A stretch of 45,688 nucleotides of DNA from Candidatus Woesearchaeota archaeon (GTDB taxonomy: Archaea; Nanobdellota; Nanobdellia; Woesearchaeales; UBA9642): contig DUIB01000064.1 in NCBI GenBank assembly GCA_013330595.1, forward strand, positions 1-45,688, in the 5' to 3' direction. The position numbers and the translations under genes were made by a program. Shown piece after piece: positions 15,530 to 22,702 of this stretch; the stretch's first letter is position 1; each line of letters begins with the position of its first letter. The notes under the pieces were generated by a model. It saw only the letters and a program-made list of their open reading frames with translations, was not told the DNA's origin and did no database searches.

Positions 15530-16777
15530 TTATGCGAATAATGGCGATTTTGGTCCGTAGATCATTATTAATGTAATTATCGCCGTTATTATTACGCATG
15601 CTGATGCAAAGGTTGCGAAATCTGTATGTTTCTTTTTTAAGTCTTTTTTTCCTTCCACAACTTCTTCATAAAATAAGTATATTAACCCTATAAGTATCAG
15701 TACGTTTATGATCATATAATATGGCATAAAAATAAATACATGATCCGTAAATATCATAACTGTAATCATTGCGCCCATAGTTCCGGCCATCACTCCTGAC
15801 ATCATGCCCTGTACTGCGCCCATGATGCCGCATACTGCTCCAGTGATTGTTCCTGCAATTACTGCAATTGTCATTCCTACCATTGCGCCTGTGAAGAACC
15901 CATTTGTTCCTCCAACAACTGCGCCAATCATCATCCCTGCCTGCATTCCTACTGTCATTCCTATCATCATGCCTGTCATACATGTCACTGTCCCCTTATA
16001 TGATGCCATATACCATATCGCAGCACCAATACTTGCAATGCTTATGTCCAGATATATCAGCCACCACGCATAATGTTCAAGAAAGTTTGGGATAGTATTA
16101 TTCCAAAATCCTGCTATGGCAATTACTTGAATTAGTACAAGAATAAGAAATGTTAATAATCCGTACCTGAATGTCTTATATATCATTCCATATTTGTGTG
16201 AATTTTCCCTAAAATCTTTCCATCTTTCCTTAAAAGATTTTCTCTCAAAAGGCCTGACTGATGCCCTAAACCCGAGATCTTCCACTGCAGTTACAAAATC
16301 TTCAGCCTTAATCATATTTTCATCATATTGTATATCCATTGAGTCAAAATGTATTTTATAATTCTTTACACCCTCTATACGAGTCATCTTTTTTTCAATA
16401 AGCCTTGAACAACTCTCACATTCAATGTCTGGAATGTATATTTTTGTCTTTATTATCTTTGATTCTTTCTTATGATTCTGTTCCTCGGGAGTTGTTTTGC
16501 TATTATCGGCTGCTTTAGTGTGTTTTAATGATGTTTCTAATCCCAGATTTTCAATAGCCAAAGCGAGATTTTCTGCATTAATCATTTGCTCATTATAGAG
16601 TACATCAATAGAATCAGGATAAATGTCATAATCCTCGATTCCTTCGATATATGCAATTTTATCCTCTAAAACTCGTGTATTGTCATCGTTTAGATTTTTT
16701 ATATATATTTTTGTTTTCATCATTTTATTCTCATCGCTTATAGTTTCTTCTGTGTCAAGAACATTGTTCTTGATCAC
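15530..16777 (-). CDS. Dual-HMA membrane protein with long Met-rich glycine zipper
   Basis: The 415-residue protein carries two heavy-metal-associated-like domains. The first, about residues 21-84, lacks the metal-binding CxxC. The second, about 110-172, has it at Cys120-Glu-Ser-Cys123. A membrane part of about six helices follows. Glycines recur every fourth residue from 269 to 301 without a break, then at 309, 313 and 317, with many Met between them (TGMMIGMTVGMQAGMMIG). I do not recognise this membrane family. It lies 16 bases after copA, so copper transport, storage or delivery to CopA is likely. A GTG at 16777 gives this length; an ATG at about residue 19-20 is an alternative. Confidence 0.7.
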   Translation of the reverse strand: MIKNNVLDTEETISDENKMMKTKIYIKNLNDDNTRVLEDKIAYIEGIEDYDIYPDSIDVLYNEQMINAENLALAIENLGLETSLKHTKAADNSKTTPEEQNHKKESKIIKTKIYIPDIECESCSRLIEKKMTRIEGVKNYKIHFDSMDIQYDENMIKAEDFVTAVEDLGFRASVRPFERKSFKERWKDFRENSHKYGMIYKTFRYGLLTFLILVLIQVIAIAGFWNNTIPNFLEHYAWWLIYLDISIASIGAAIWYMASYKGTVTCMTGMMIGMTVGMQAGMMIGAVVGGTNGFFTGAMVGMTIAVIAGTITGAVCGIMGAVQGMMSGVMAGTMGAMITVMIFTDHVFIFMPYYMIINVLILIGLIYLFYEEVVEGKKDLKKKHTDFATFASACVIITAIITLIMIYGPKSPLFA

Positions 16778-16793
16778 TCAGAAGATTTAGTTT

Positions 16794-19013
16794 CTAAATT
16801 TTCTTTTGTTTCAATAATAAGCTATTTGTTACAACACTTACACTGCTCAATGCCATAGCTCCGCCAGCAATGATTGGGCTTAAGAGCCATCCTGTAAACG
16901 GATAAAGTACTCCTGCAGCGATAGGTATCCCTAAGACATTATAGAACAACGCCCAGAACATGTTCTGTTTAATTTTGGTCATTGTCTGTCTGCTCAATTT
17001 TATTGATTTAGGAACATCAAGCAGATCATTTCTCATTAATACTATGTTGCCAGTTTCCATTGCTACATCTGTTCCAGAGCCCATTGCAATTCCAATATCC
17101 GCCTGTGCTAACGCTGGAGCATCATTCATTCCATCTCCTACCATTACAACTCTTGATTGATTGTTTTTCTTGTCTTTTTTATTCTGCAATTTTTTAACAT
17201 AGTTTGCCTTATCTCCCGGCAATACTTCTGCAAATACATTATCTGTTTTTATTCCTGCTTGTTTAGCAATTGCTTTTGCAGTCCTGACATTATCTCCAGT
17301 AATCATGTACACATCAATTTTCATTTCCTGTAATTGTTTTACTGCGAGTTTTGATGTTTCCTTAATTGTGTCGGCAACAGCAATTATTCCGAGAAGTTTT
17401 TTTGTATCAGATAGCAACATTACTGTCTTGCCTTCTTCTTCTAAATCTTGTATTCTGCCTTCATGTTTATTTATAGATATTTTTTGTCTTTGCATTAATT
17501 TTACATTGCCAAAATAGTACTGTTTACTTGCAATCTTCGCCATAATCCCATATCCAGGCATTGCCTTGAAATTCGAAACTTTAGTTATTGCCAATTTTTC
17601 TTGCTGTGCTTGTCTTACTATTGCATCAGCCAATGGATGTTCGGAAGGTTTCTCAATGCTTGCGGCAATTTTCAATAAGTTATCTCTTGACACGCTCTTT
17701 TCAAATGACACTGCATCTGTTGTCTCTGGCTTTCCATTGGTTATAGTTCCTGTTTTGTCAAATATTACATACTTTACTTTATGTGCTGCTTCTAATGAAT
17801 CTGCACCCTTGATCAGTATGCCTTCTTTTGCACCTTTTCCTGTACCTACGATTATTGAAGTTGGTGTAGCCAATCCTAGTGCGCATGGGCATGCAATCAC
17901 AAGGACTGCAACAGCAGTTATTAGGGAGAATGCCAGTGATTTTCCTATCAAGAAAAACCAGATGCTGAATGTCGCAATTGCAATAAGTATTACTATAGGC
18001 ACAAAATATGCAGATATATTGTCTGCAAATCTTTGTATTGGGGCTTTTCTTCCCTGTGCATCTTCAATCAATTTTATTATATTTGCAAGTGTGGTGTTCT
18101 CTCCGATTTTTGTTGCCTTAAATGTTAATGTTCCATGTTTATTTATTGTTCCACCGATTACATTGTTCCCTTTTTTCTTTTCTACAGGAATGCTTTCTCC
18201 TGTTATCATGCTTTCATCAACTGAAGACAATCCTTCCACAACTGTGCCGTCCACTGGAACTTTCTCTCCAGGTTTTACAAGAACCAGATCGTTTAATAAT
18301 ACTTGATCTACCGGTATCTGCATTTCTTTTTTGTTTCTTATGACTGTGGCAATTTTTGGCGATAATTCCATTAATTTTTTTATGGCTTCAGAAGTTTTTC
18401 CCTTAGCAATGGCTTCAAGATATCTTCCGAAAACTACAAATGTTATTAGAATTGCTGATGTTTCAAAATATTGCCCTAGAGAAGGATCAAAAAATATCGC
18501 ATAAACACTGAATATGTATGCTGCTGATGTTCCTATGGCTATTAATGAGTCCATGTTTGCAGTCTTATTTTTTAGTGCGACCCATGCGCTCTTGTATATG
18601 TCTGCTGCAACTATGAACTGCACAGGGGTTGCTAGTAAGAATAATATAAATAAGTCGTAAGGCACTTTAACGCCCAATGGCATCAATACCATGCCTATTA
18701 AAAACGCGGGAATTGTGAATATTAAACTAAAGTATAGATTGTTTTTTATATTATCTATATCTTTTTTTTGAGAGGCTTCCTTATTTCGGTTATCATTCTT
18801 AGTGCTTATAGATGCACCATAACCTTTATTTTTTACAACCTTTATTAAATCCTCTTCTGATAATTTATTTTCATCATATGCAACCCTTGCTTTTGCTGTT
18901 GCATAATTGACATTGGCTTCACTCACTCCTTCTGTTTTTGATAATGCCCTGTTTATCAGTGTTGTGCAGCTGGCACAATGCATCCCTGTGATGTTTAGAT
19001 CAGTTTTTTTCAT
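16794..19013 (-). CDS. copA: Cu(I)-exporting P1B-type ATPase
   Basis: The complete 739-residue pump has one N-terminal HMA domain (GMHCASC, Cys13 and Cys16), the TGES loop, the membrane Cys375-Pro-Cys377 motif, DKTGT phosphorylation site, HPLADA, and [11 protein letters not shown]. The last helices have [10 protein letters not shown] and the MALSSVSVV segment, which together with CPC mark the P1B-1 Cu(I) group. It exports cytoplasmic Cu(I). It is followed by the dual-HMA membrane protein and preceded by a free HMA chaperone in the same direction, a full copper-efflux operon. Confidence 0.95.
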   Translation of the reverse strand: MKKTDLNITGMHCASCTTLINRALSKTEGVSEANVNYATAKARVAYDENKLSEEDLIKVVKNKGYGASISTKNDNRNKEASQKKDIDNIKNNLYFSLIFTIPAFLIGMVLMPLGVKVPYDLFILFLLATPVQFIVAADIYKSAWVALKNKTANMDSLIAIGTSAAYIFSVYAIFFDPSLGQYFETSAILITFVVFGRYLEAIAKGKTSEAIKKLMELSPKIATVIRNKKEMQIPVDQVLLNDLVLVKPGEKVPVDGTVVEGLSSVDESMITGESIPVEKKKGNNVIGGTINKHGTLTFKATKIGENTTLANIIKLIEDAQGRKAPIQRFADNISAYFVPIVILIAIATFSIWFFLIGKSLAFSLITAVAVLVIACPCALGLATPTSIIVGTGKGAKEGILIKGADSLEAAHKVKYVIFDKTGTITNGKPETTDAVSFEKSVSRDNLLKIAASIEKPSEHPLADAIVRQAQQEKLAITKVSNFKAMPGYGIMAKIASKQYYFGNVKLMQRQKISINKHEGRIQDLEEEGKTVMLLSDTKKLLGIIAVADTIKETSKLAVKQLQEMKIDVYMITGDNVRTAKAIAKQAGIKTDNVFAEVLPGDKANYVKKLQNKKDKKNNQSRVVMVGDGMNDAPALAQADIGIAMGSGTDVAMETGNIVLMRNDLLDVPKSIKLSRQTMTKIKQNMFWALFYNVLGIPIAAGVLYPFTGWLLSPIIAGGAMALSSVSVVTNSLLLKQKKI

Positions 19014-19028
19014 AGTTCCAGCCTACCA

Positions 19029-19301
19029 TTATCTTGACGTGCCAGAAATCACGGATTTCTGATCATGATCAAGAACATACTTTGCAGTTCTTGACATTTT
19101 TGCTTCATAGCCTTCTTTCGATATAATTTGAATCAGTTTAGACTCATCAATCATTCTGTCATCGTACGATACTGTCGCATTACTTTTCTTCAGGTCTACT
19201 TTTGCATCTTTTACTCCCTTGTGTTCTGTTAATGCATCTGTCAATATAATTACACAACTTTTGCAATGCATTCCTTTAACATCTAATTCTATTTTTTTCA
19301 T
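19029..19301 (-). CDS. Copper chaperone-type HMA protein
   Basis: A 90-residue single HMA domain (KGMHCKSC with the expected CxxC, then VSYDDRMIDESKLIQI), with a short polar C-terminal extension of about 20 residues. I start it at 19301 because GGAGGATG lies directly before that ATG; the longer reading from 19322 overlaps the upstream stop. Such proteins carry Cu(I) in the cytoplasm to CopA, encoded 15 bases downstream. Confidence 0.9.
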   Translation of the reverse strand: MKKIELDVKGMHCKSCVIILTDALTEHKGVKDAKVDLKKSNATVSYDDRMIDESKLIQIISKEGYEAKMSRTAKYVLDHDQKSVISGTSR

Positions 19302-19318
19302 ATTTTCATCCTCCGTGA

Positions 19319-20149
19319 TCATACTAGAACCCCTTTTATTGGCTCATCAAAGAAGTCTTTCTCAACAATATGCATCATATCAAATCCGGTGTCTGTTTCT
19401 TTTGCTATTCCTACAATAAGTACATCTTTACTGAAGAAATCAGTGATTATATCTCCAGGATTTGTGAAAAGTTTTTCCTCTTGCATCATCTTTGCTTCTT
19501 TTGCACCAATAATCATAGGATAATATCTTTTTTTACCAATGACTTGTTTATAGAATAAGTTAATATTTCCATCAATAAGCTCAATTTTCGCTGGTGATGG
19601 TTCATCCCTATTATATATATAAAATAATTTAGGAGTGTTTGCATCTTTGAATTTTATTAATAATATGCCAGAATCCCCTTTTAATTTATTATACTCTTCA
19701 TTATTCAAGAAATGAAAATCATCTGCAAAAGTTCCTGTTTTCGCCAGCACTCCATCAATTCTAAAATCAATACCGTAATCAGTTATGGTATCGCCAACAT
19801 TTTTGAATTCATCCTCTTTCTGCATCATTGATCCTTCAACATTGCCTATGACCATTCCGCCAACTTCTGGAATAGGATTGCCCTGAGATGCTGTAAGCTT
19901 AGCCATTGCATTATTTTTTGCAAGAGCAAACATATCAATGCTCCCTTTATCAGTATATGCTGCTTTCAGTTGAACATCTTTAAGCATATTCAATACTGTC
20001 GCATCCACAGTTGCAATTTCCAAGGCATTCATTGCTTCAACATTATTTGATGCTCCTACAGCAAAATATAATATACTCCCAGCAATTAACAGCAACACCG
20101 CCATCACTATTGATGTTTTTCTTTGAACAAAATATTCCTTTCCGATCAT
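19319..20149 (-). CDS. Membrane-anchored protein with duplicated MMQ/ITD repeat
   Basis: Residues 13-32 of this 276-residue protein form a transmembrane anchor. The extracytoplasmic part has two related segments, about residues 99-148 and 212-262, sharing the order IG, then MMQ, then a NxGDxITD block (NVGDTITD, NPGDIITD), then AKxTxT (AKTGTFADD, AKETDTGFD) and a His. I do not recognise the family. Met, Asp and His at matching positions in both copies could bind copper. It sits in the copper operon between the SHOCT and HMA genes and has GGGGG before its ATG. Confidence 0.6.
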   Translation of the reverse strand: MIGKEYFVQRKTSIVMAVLLLIAGSILYFAVGASNNVEAMNALEIATVDATVLNMLKDVQLKAAYTDKGSIDMFALAKNNAMAKLTASQGNPIPEVGGMVIGNVEGSMMQKEDEFKNVGDTITDYGIDFRIDGVLAKTGTFADDFHFLNNEEYNKLKGDSGILLIKFKDANTPKLFYIYNRDEPSPAKIELIDGNINLFYKQVIGKKRYYPMIIGAKEAKMMQEEKLFTNPGDIITDFFSKDVLIVGIAKETDTGFDMMHIVEKDFFDEPIKGVLV

Positions 20150-20172
20150 TGTATGCCCCCTATCATATTTTT

Positions 20173-20427
20173 TTAAAATTCTGATTCATCCTCTAATTCT
20201 CTTTTCATTTCATGATATTCTTTTATCGATATCTCCCCTTTGGCATATCGGGATTTTAGTATTGTTTTTGGATCTTTCTCAGCCTTATGAGGTGTATGAT
20301 GCATGTTTTGGCTTATTAGCCAAGCTATTAACCAGATAATTACTCCCCAGAAAGCTATCATGAGTATCCATCCAAATAGTCCCATGCCAAAGCCCATGCT
20401 CCATCCGAAATCATTATAATACATCAT
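20173..20427 (-). CDS. Small SHOCT-domain membrane protein
   Basis: The 84-residue protein has one hydrophobic segment (about residues 8-42, GFGMGLFGWILMIAFWGV and on) and a C-terminal SHOCT-like motif (LKSRYAKGEISIKEYHEMKR). Such proteins are frequent in copper and metal-stress clusters, usually of unknown function. It is the first gene of the leftward copper operon; Met and aromatic residues dominate its N-terminus. Confidence 0.8.
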   Translation of the reverse strand: MMYYNDFGWSMGFGMGLFGWILMIAFWGVIIWLIAWLISQNMHHTPHKAEKDPKTILKSRYAKGEISIKEYHEMKRELEDESEF

Positions 20428-20469
20428 ATTATCAGTTTTTTTAAAACATAATATTTATTTAGAGCCATG

Positions 20470-20532
20470 TATGCTTATAAATAGTATTTGAAGACTTACT
20501 CTACAGTCAACCTGCAGAAGTTTTATAAAGGG
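20470..20532. promoter_or_regulatory. Divergent promoter between copper operons
   Basis: CTTATAAATAGT (about 20471-20482) can act for the leftward SHOCT gene. TTTTATAAAGG (20520-20530) lies about 27 bases before the ATG at 20553 on the other strand, which predicts a leaderless transcript. CCTGCAGAAG directly precedes this second box; CTGCA also occurs beside two other TATA boxes of the island. Confidence 0.55.
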
Positions 20533-20552
20533 TAAAATGCACTCTTTTTGTT

Positions 20553-21212
20553 ATGTCGACTATACTTATGTCCCCAGACTGGTTTTTCGGATATGATGTG
20601 CTTTTTGAATTATTTTTCTTTATAATTTCTTTAGCTATAGCTTTTTACGCATTAAAAGTATACCATGCTACAAGCCAGAAGTTGGCGCAATATTTCGGTT
20701 TTGGATTCTTGCTCGTGGCATCATCATATCTGGTGCAGTCGATATCTAATTATTTGGTATACTCTAAACTAAATGCCCAGATATGTATAATGGCCAATGT
20801 CTCTTCAGTATCGGTTGTGGATGCGATAGGCACTTATGCATATATGTTATTGATGATTTCAGGGTTTACGGTATTGTTATTTGTCAGCCTTAAAAGTGAT
20901 AAAATGCGTACTTTATGGATATTATTATCCGTATCAATAATCGCCATAATGCTCAGCAAAAATCCCCTATATACATTCTATCTCTTGTCCTCTATATATC
21001 TAGCGTTCATCGCATGGAATTTTGTAGAAAACTATCTGAAAAATAAGCAAGCCATGACATTAACTGTTGCGCTAGCATTTATATTTCTATGGTTTGGGAC
21101 ATTCCACTTTCTAATATCAGTAGATCATGAATTATTCTATGTAATCGGACACATACTAGGATTGTGCGCGTATATCATGATTCTAATAAATTGGTATTTG
21201 GTCAGAAAATGA
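20553..21212 (+). CDS. Polytopic membrane protein paired with winged-helix regulator
   Basis: A 219-residue protein with about seven hydrophobic helices spread over its length (FELFFFIISLAIAFYAL near the start, FLISVDHELFYVIGHILGL near the end) and only short loops. No transport or kinase motif is visible. It overlaps the downstream winged-helix gene at ATGA, so the two are co-translated. A sensor or signalling role for the membrane part, with the small regulator as its output, is plausible but unproven. The leaderless start fits the TATA box at 20520-20530. Confidence 0.65.
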   Translation: MSTILMSPDWFFGYDVLFELFFFIISLAIAFYALKVYHATSQKLAQYFGFGFLLVASSYLVQSISNYLVYSKLNAQICIMANVSSVSVVDAIGTYAYMLLMISGFTVLLFVSLKSDKMRTLWILLSVSIIAIMLSKNPLYTFYLLSSIYLAFIAWNFVENYLKNKQAMTLTVALAFIFLWFGTFHFLISVDHELFYVIGHILGLCAYIMILINWYLVRK

Positions 21213-21487
21213 GCGGTAAAAGAGGTAGAATTGCGATAATGAATGATATGTTAGAAATAATCAGGAATAAAAATAATAAGGCAAAGCCCACTAATATAAT
21301 GTACAAGGCAAATCTTTCGCACGAGATGCTTATAGAATACATTACAGAGCTAATGCAAAAAAAGTTTATCATAGAAACAAAGGATAAAGAAGGAAGAAGG
21401 ACATACAGCCTAACAGACAAAGGATACAAATTCTTAACAGACTACAAACAAATGCAAGGATTCTTAGCATCATACGACTTAAACTAA
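21209..21487 (+). CDS. Winged-helix transcriptional regulator (HTH_45-like)
   Basis: The 92-residue winged helix shows RGRIAIMNDMLEIIRN, KPTNIMYKANLSHEMLIEYI and a wing, IIETKDKEGRRTYSLTDKGY, close to the archaeal HTH_45 type. I use the ATG at 21209, which overlaps the stop of the membrane gene; the longer frame would run back into that gene. It is the best local candidate for the copper-responsive repressor or activator of both operons. It has no cysteine, so metal sensing would have to come from elsewhere. Confidence 0.8.
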   Translation: MSGKRGRIAIMNDMLEIIRNKNNKAKPTNIMYKANLSHEMLIEYITELMQKKFIIETKDKEGRRTYSLTDKGYKFLTDYKQMQGFLASYDLN

Positions 21488-21507
21488 TTCCACAAATATA
21501 GAAAATT

Positions 21508-21568
21508 CGTTTATAAATTTTCTGCAGTCGGAATCCAGATTTGTTCTGCAAATTGGTTATAAATATCC
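21508..21568 (+). promoter_or_regulatory. Tandem TATA boxes with CTGCA motifs
   Basis: TTTATAAATTTTCTGCAG (about 21510-21527) and GTTATAAATATCCTGCAT (about 21556-21573) are similar promoter units, each a TATA box followed by CTGCA; a further TTCTGCAAATT lies between them. The second would start transcripts near 21586, before the small gene at 21600. Confidence 0.45.
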
Positions 21569-21599
21569 TGCATATTTCTAATGATTGAGGTGATTAATC

Positions 21600-21734
21600 A
21601 TGAATCAAATCGGAATATCGACAATCGGGCTGCAAATGAGGGAGCGAAGAGTTGCATACTGGGAAAAATATCATAACTTGCCCGGATGCAGGGAAATGGT
21701 TGACTATTTTGATAAAGATCTAGCAACCATTTGA
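21600..21734 (+). CDS. Small 44-residue protein
   Basis: A short gene supported by GAGGTGAT at the ideal distance before the ATG and by a TATA box about 40 bases upstream. The product is charged (MRERRVAYWEKYHNLPGC, then REMVDYFDKDL). I do not recognise it. It is followed 13 bases later by the Cys-rich small gene, so the two form a micro-operon within the copper island. Confidence 0.5.
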   Translation: MNQIGISTIGLQMRERRVAYWEKYHNLPGCREMVDYFDKDLATI

Positions 21735-21747
21735 GAAGGTGAAAACA

Positions 21748-21909
21748 ATGGGTAATTGCGAAGACTGTCAAAAAACTATTCGCACAGGAGATGGAGAAAT
21801 AAGTGTGGACATGTGCAAAATGCTTGGAACATGCACATGCACAATAAGAAAAATTGCAGTAAAACAACTGTGTCAAGAACCACCAGTCAAAGACTGGTGG
21901 CATGATTAG
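21748..21909 (+). CDS. Small Cys-rich putative metal-binding protein
   Basis: The 53-residue product has six cysteines: Cys4 and Cys7 as CxxC (NCEDCQ), Cys23, Cys29 and Cys31 (GTCTC), and Cys42. AAGGTGA precedes the ATG. The number and spacing of thiols suggest a metallothionein-like or chaperone function. The last ~12 codons are encoded by the left end and first hairpin of the structured element at 21869-22075, so the original C-terminus may have been replaced by the insertion. Confidence 0.55.
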   Translation: MGNCEDCQKTIRTGDGEISVDMCKMLGTCTCTIRKIAVKQLCQEPPVKDWWHD

Positions 21910-22075
21910 CGAACTAATCATGTTTGTTCTTGATCACGCCAAAGAAATTCCTATGAATTTCTTGGCCCAAGAAATACTGTGTATTTCTCTGGGATCAGAA
22001 ATGCCGCTTTATGTAATATTACATAGATAAGCTTCGCTTATCCACTCATCGTGGATGAGTGGTATTTCTGACACA
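21869..22075. repeat. Multi-hairpin structured element D
   Basis: The element is bounded by TGTGTCA (21869-21875) and TGACACA (22069-22075). It holds at least seven hairpins: CCACCAGTC/GACTGGTGG, CATGATTA/TAATCATG, AAGAAATT/AATTTCTT, AGAAATAC/GTATTTCT, TATGTAAT/ATTACATA, GATAAGC/GCTTATC and CCACTCATC/GATGAGTGG. They are grouped by outer pairs CAAGAAC/GTTCTTG, TGATC/GATCA and TCAGAAAT/ATTTCTGA. No target duplication is seen. Two hairpins match in type those in the right half of element C. The left end lies inside the Cys-rich small gene. Confidence 0.7.
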
Positions 22076-22113
22076 TAAAAAAAATAAAAAAAATGGAAAA
22101 CAAAGGTGAAAAA

Positions 22114-22419
22114 ATGAAACAAACATATGGAATAATGGGATTAGTAGGAGTATTCCTTCTATTAATTGGAGCTGCAAGCGCATATGCATATAGCACAAAT
22201 AATGTTGGAAATGGAATGATGGGAAGCAATACAAACTACAGAAGCATGATGAACACCCATAATAGAAATTATGCGGGAATGATGGGAAATATCGACAAAA
22301 AAACACGAGACCAAATGGATGAGATTCATGACCAGATAATCAAGAATCTTGACCCTGAAACAGCAAAGCAGATGGATGCAATGCATGACGCATGCATGGG
22401 AGACAATGACGATGATTAA
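22114..22419 (+). CDS. Exported Met/His-rich small protein, putative copper-binding
   Basis: The 101-residue protein has a signal or anchor helix at about residues 5-27 (GIMGLVGVFLLLIGAASAYA) and a Met- and His-rich mature part (GMMGSN, RSMMNTHNRNYAGMMGN, DQMDEIHDQ, KQMDAMHDACMG). Methionine-rich motifs of this sort bind Cu(I) in periplasmic proteins; the role is inferred from composition and from neighbouring copA. I start at 22114, where AAAGGTGAA is well spaced, rather than at 22093. Confidence 0.7.
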   Translation: MKQTYGIMGLVGVFLLLIGAASAYAYSTNNVGNGMMGSNTNYRSMMNTHNRNYAGMMGNIDKKTRDQMDEIHDQIIKNLDPETAKQMDAMHDACMGDNDDD

Positions 22420-22471
22420 ATAGCGAGTACACGAGTTTTTTTATCTCTAAAACATATTTTTTGAATAAAAA

Positions 22472-22684
22472 ATGAAACACAATCATTTGCTATGGATGAT
22501 TTTGGCTTGTGCAATTCCATTACTTATAGTATTATTGCTACCGGTATTTGGGATAAAGAGCAATTACAGCATAATCATAGCTATGGTATCAATGATTGTT
22601 ATGCATCTATTCATGATGAGAGATCATAGACATAAGCATGACGAAGCATCAGATTCAAACAATAAAAAAAGAATTAGCATTTGA
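22472..22684 (+). CDS. DUF2933-like small membrane protein
   Basis: The 70-residue protein has two hydrophobic helices (NHLLWMILACAIPLLIVLLL, then YSIIIAMVSMIVMHLFMM) and a His-rich tail (RDHRHKHDE). The N-terminal pattern MKxNHxLWMxLACxIPLL is that of DUF2933, a short family commonly found beside copper and metal-efflux genes. The His-rich cytoplasmic tail may bind metal. Promoter sequence directly upstream is T-rich and not distinctive. Confidence 0.7.
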   Translation: MKHNHLLWMILACAIPLLIVLLLPVFGIKSNYSIIIAMVSMIVMHLFMMRDHRHKHDEASDSNNKKRISI

Positions 22685-22702
22685 GTAAACATTAGTTGGG
22701 TA

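Noticed and set aside
15666-15983. A 105-codon frame rich in Asp, Arg and Asn on the same strand as the dual-HMA gene
   Set aside because: It is the frame-shifted shadow of the Gly/Met repeats of the real gene.
17566-18306. A 246-codon frame antisense to copA
   Set aside because: It is complementary to the strongly conserved pump sequence and has no expression signals.
21598-22306. Longer reverse-strand open frames (107, 63, 86 codons)
   Set aside because: They are antisense to small genes that have good ribosome-binding sites, and they consist of Cys/Phe/Ser-rich shadow sequence.
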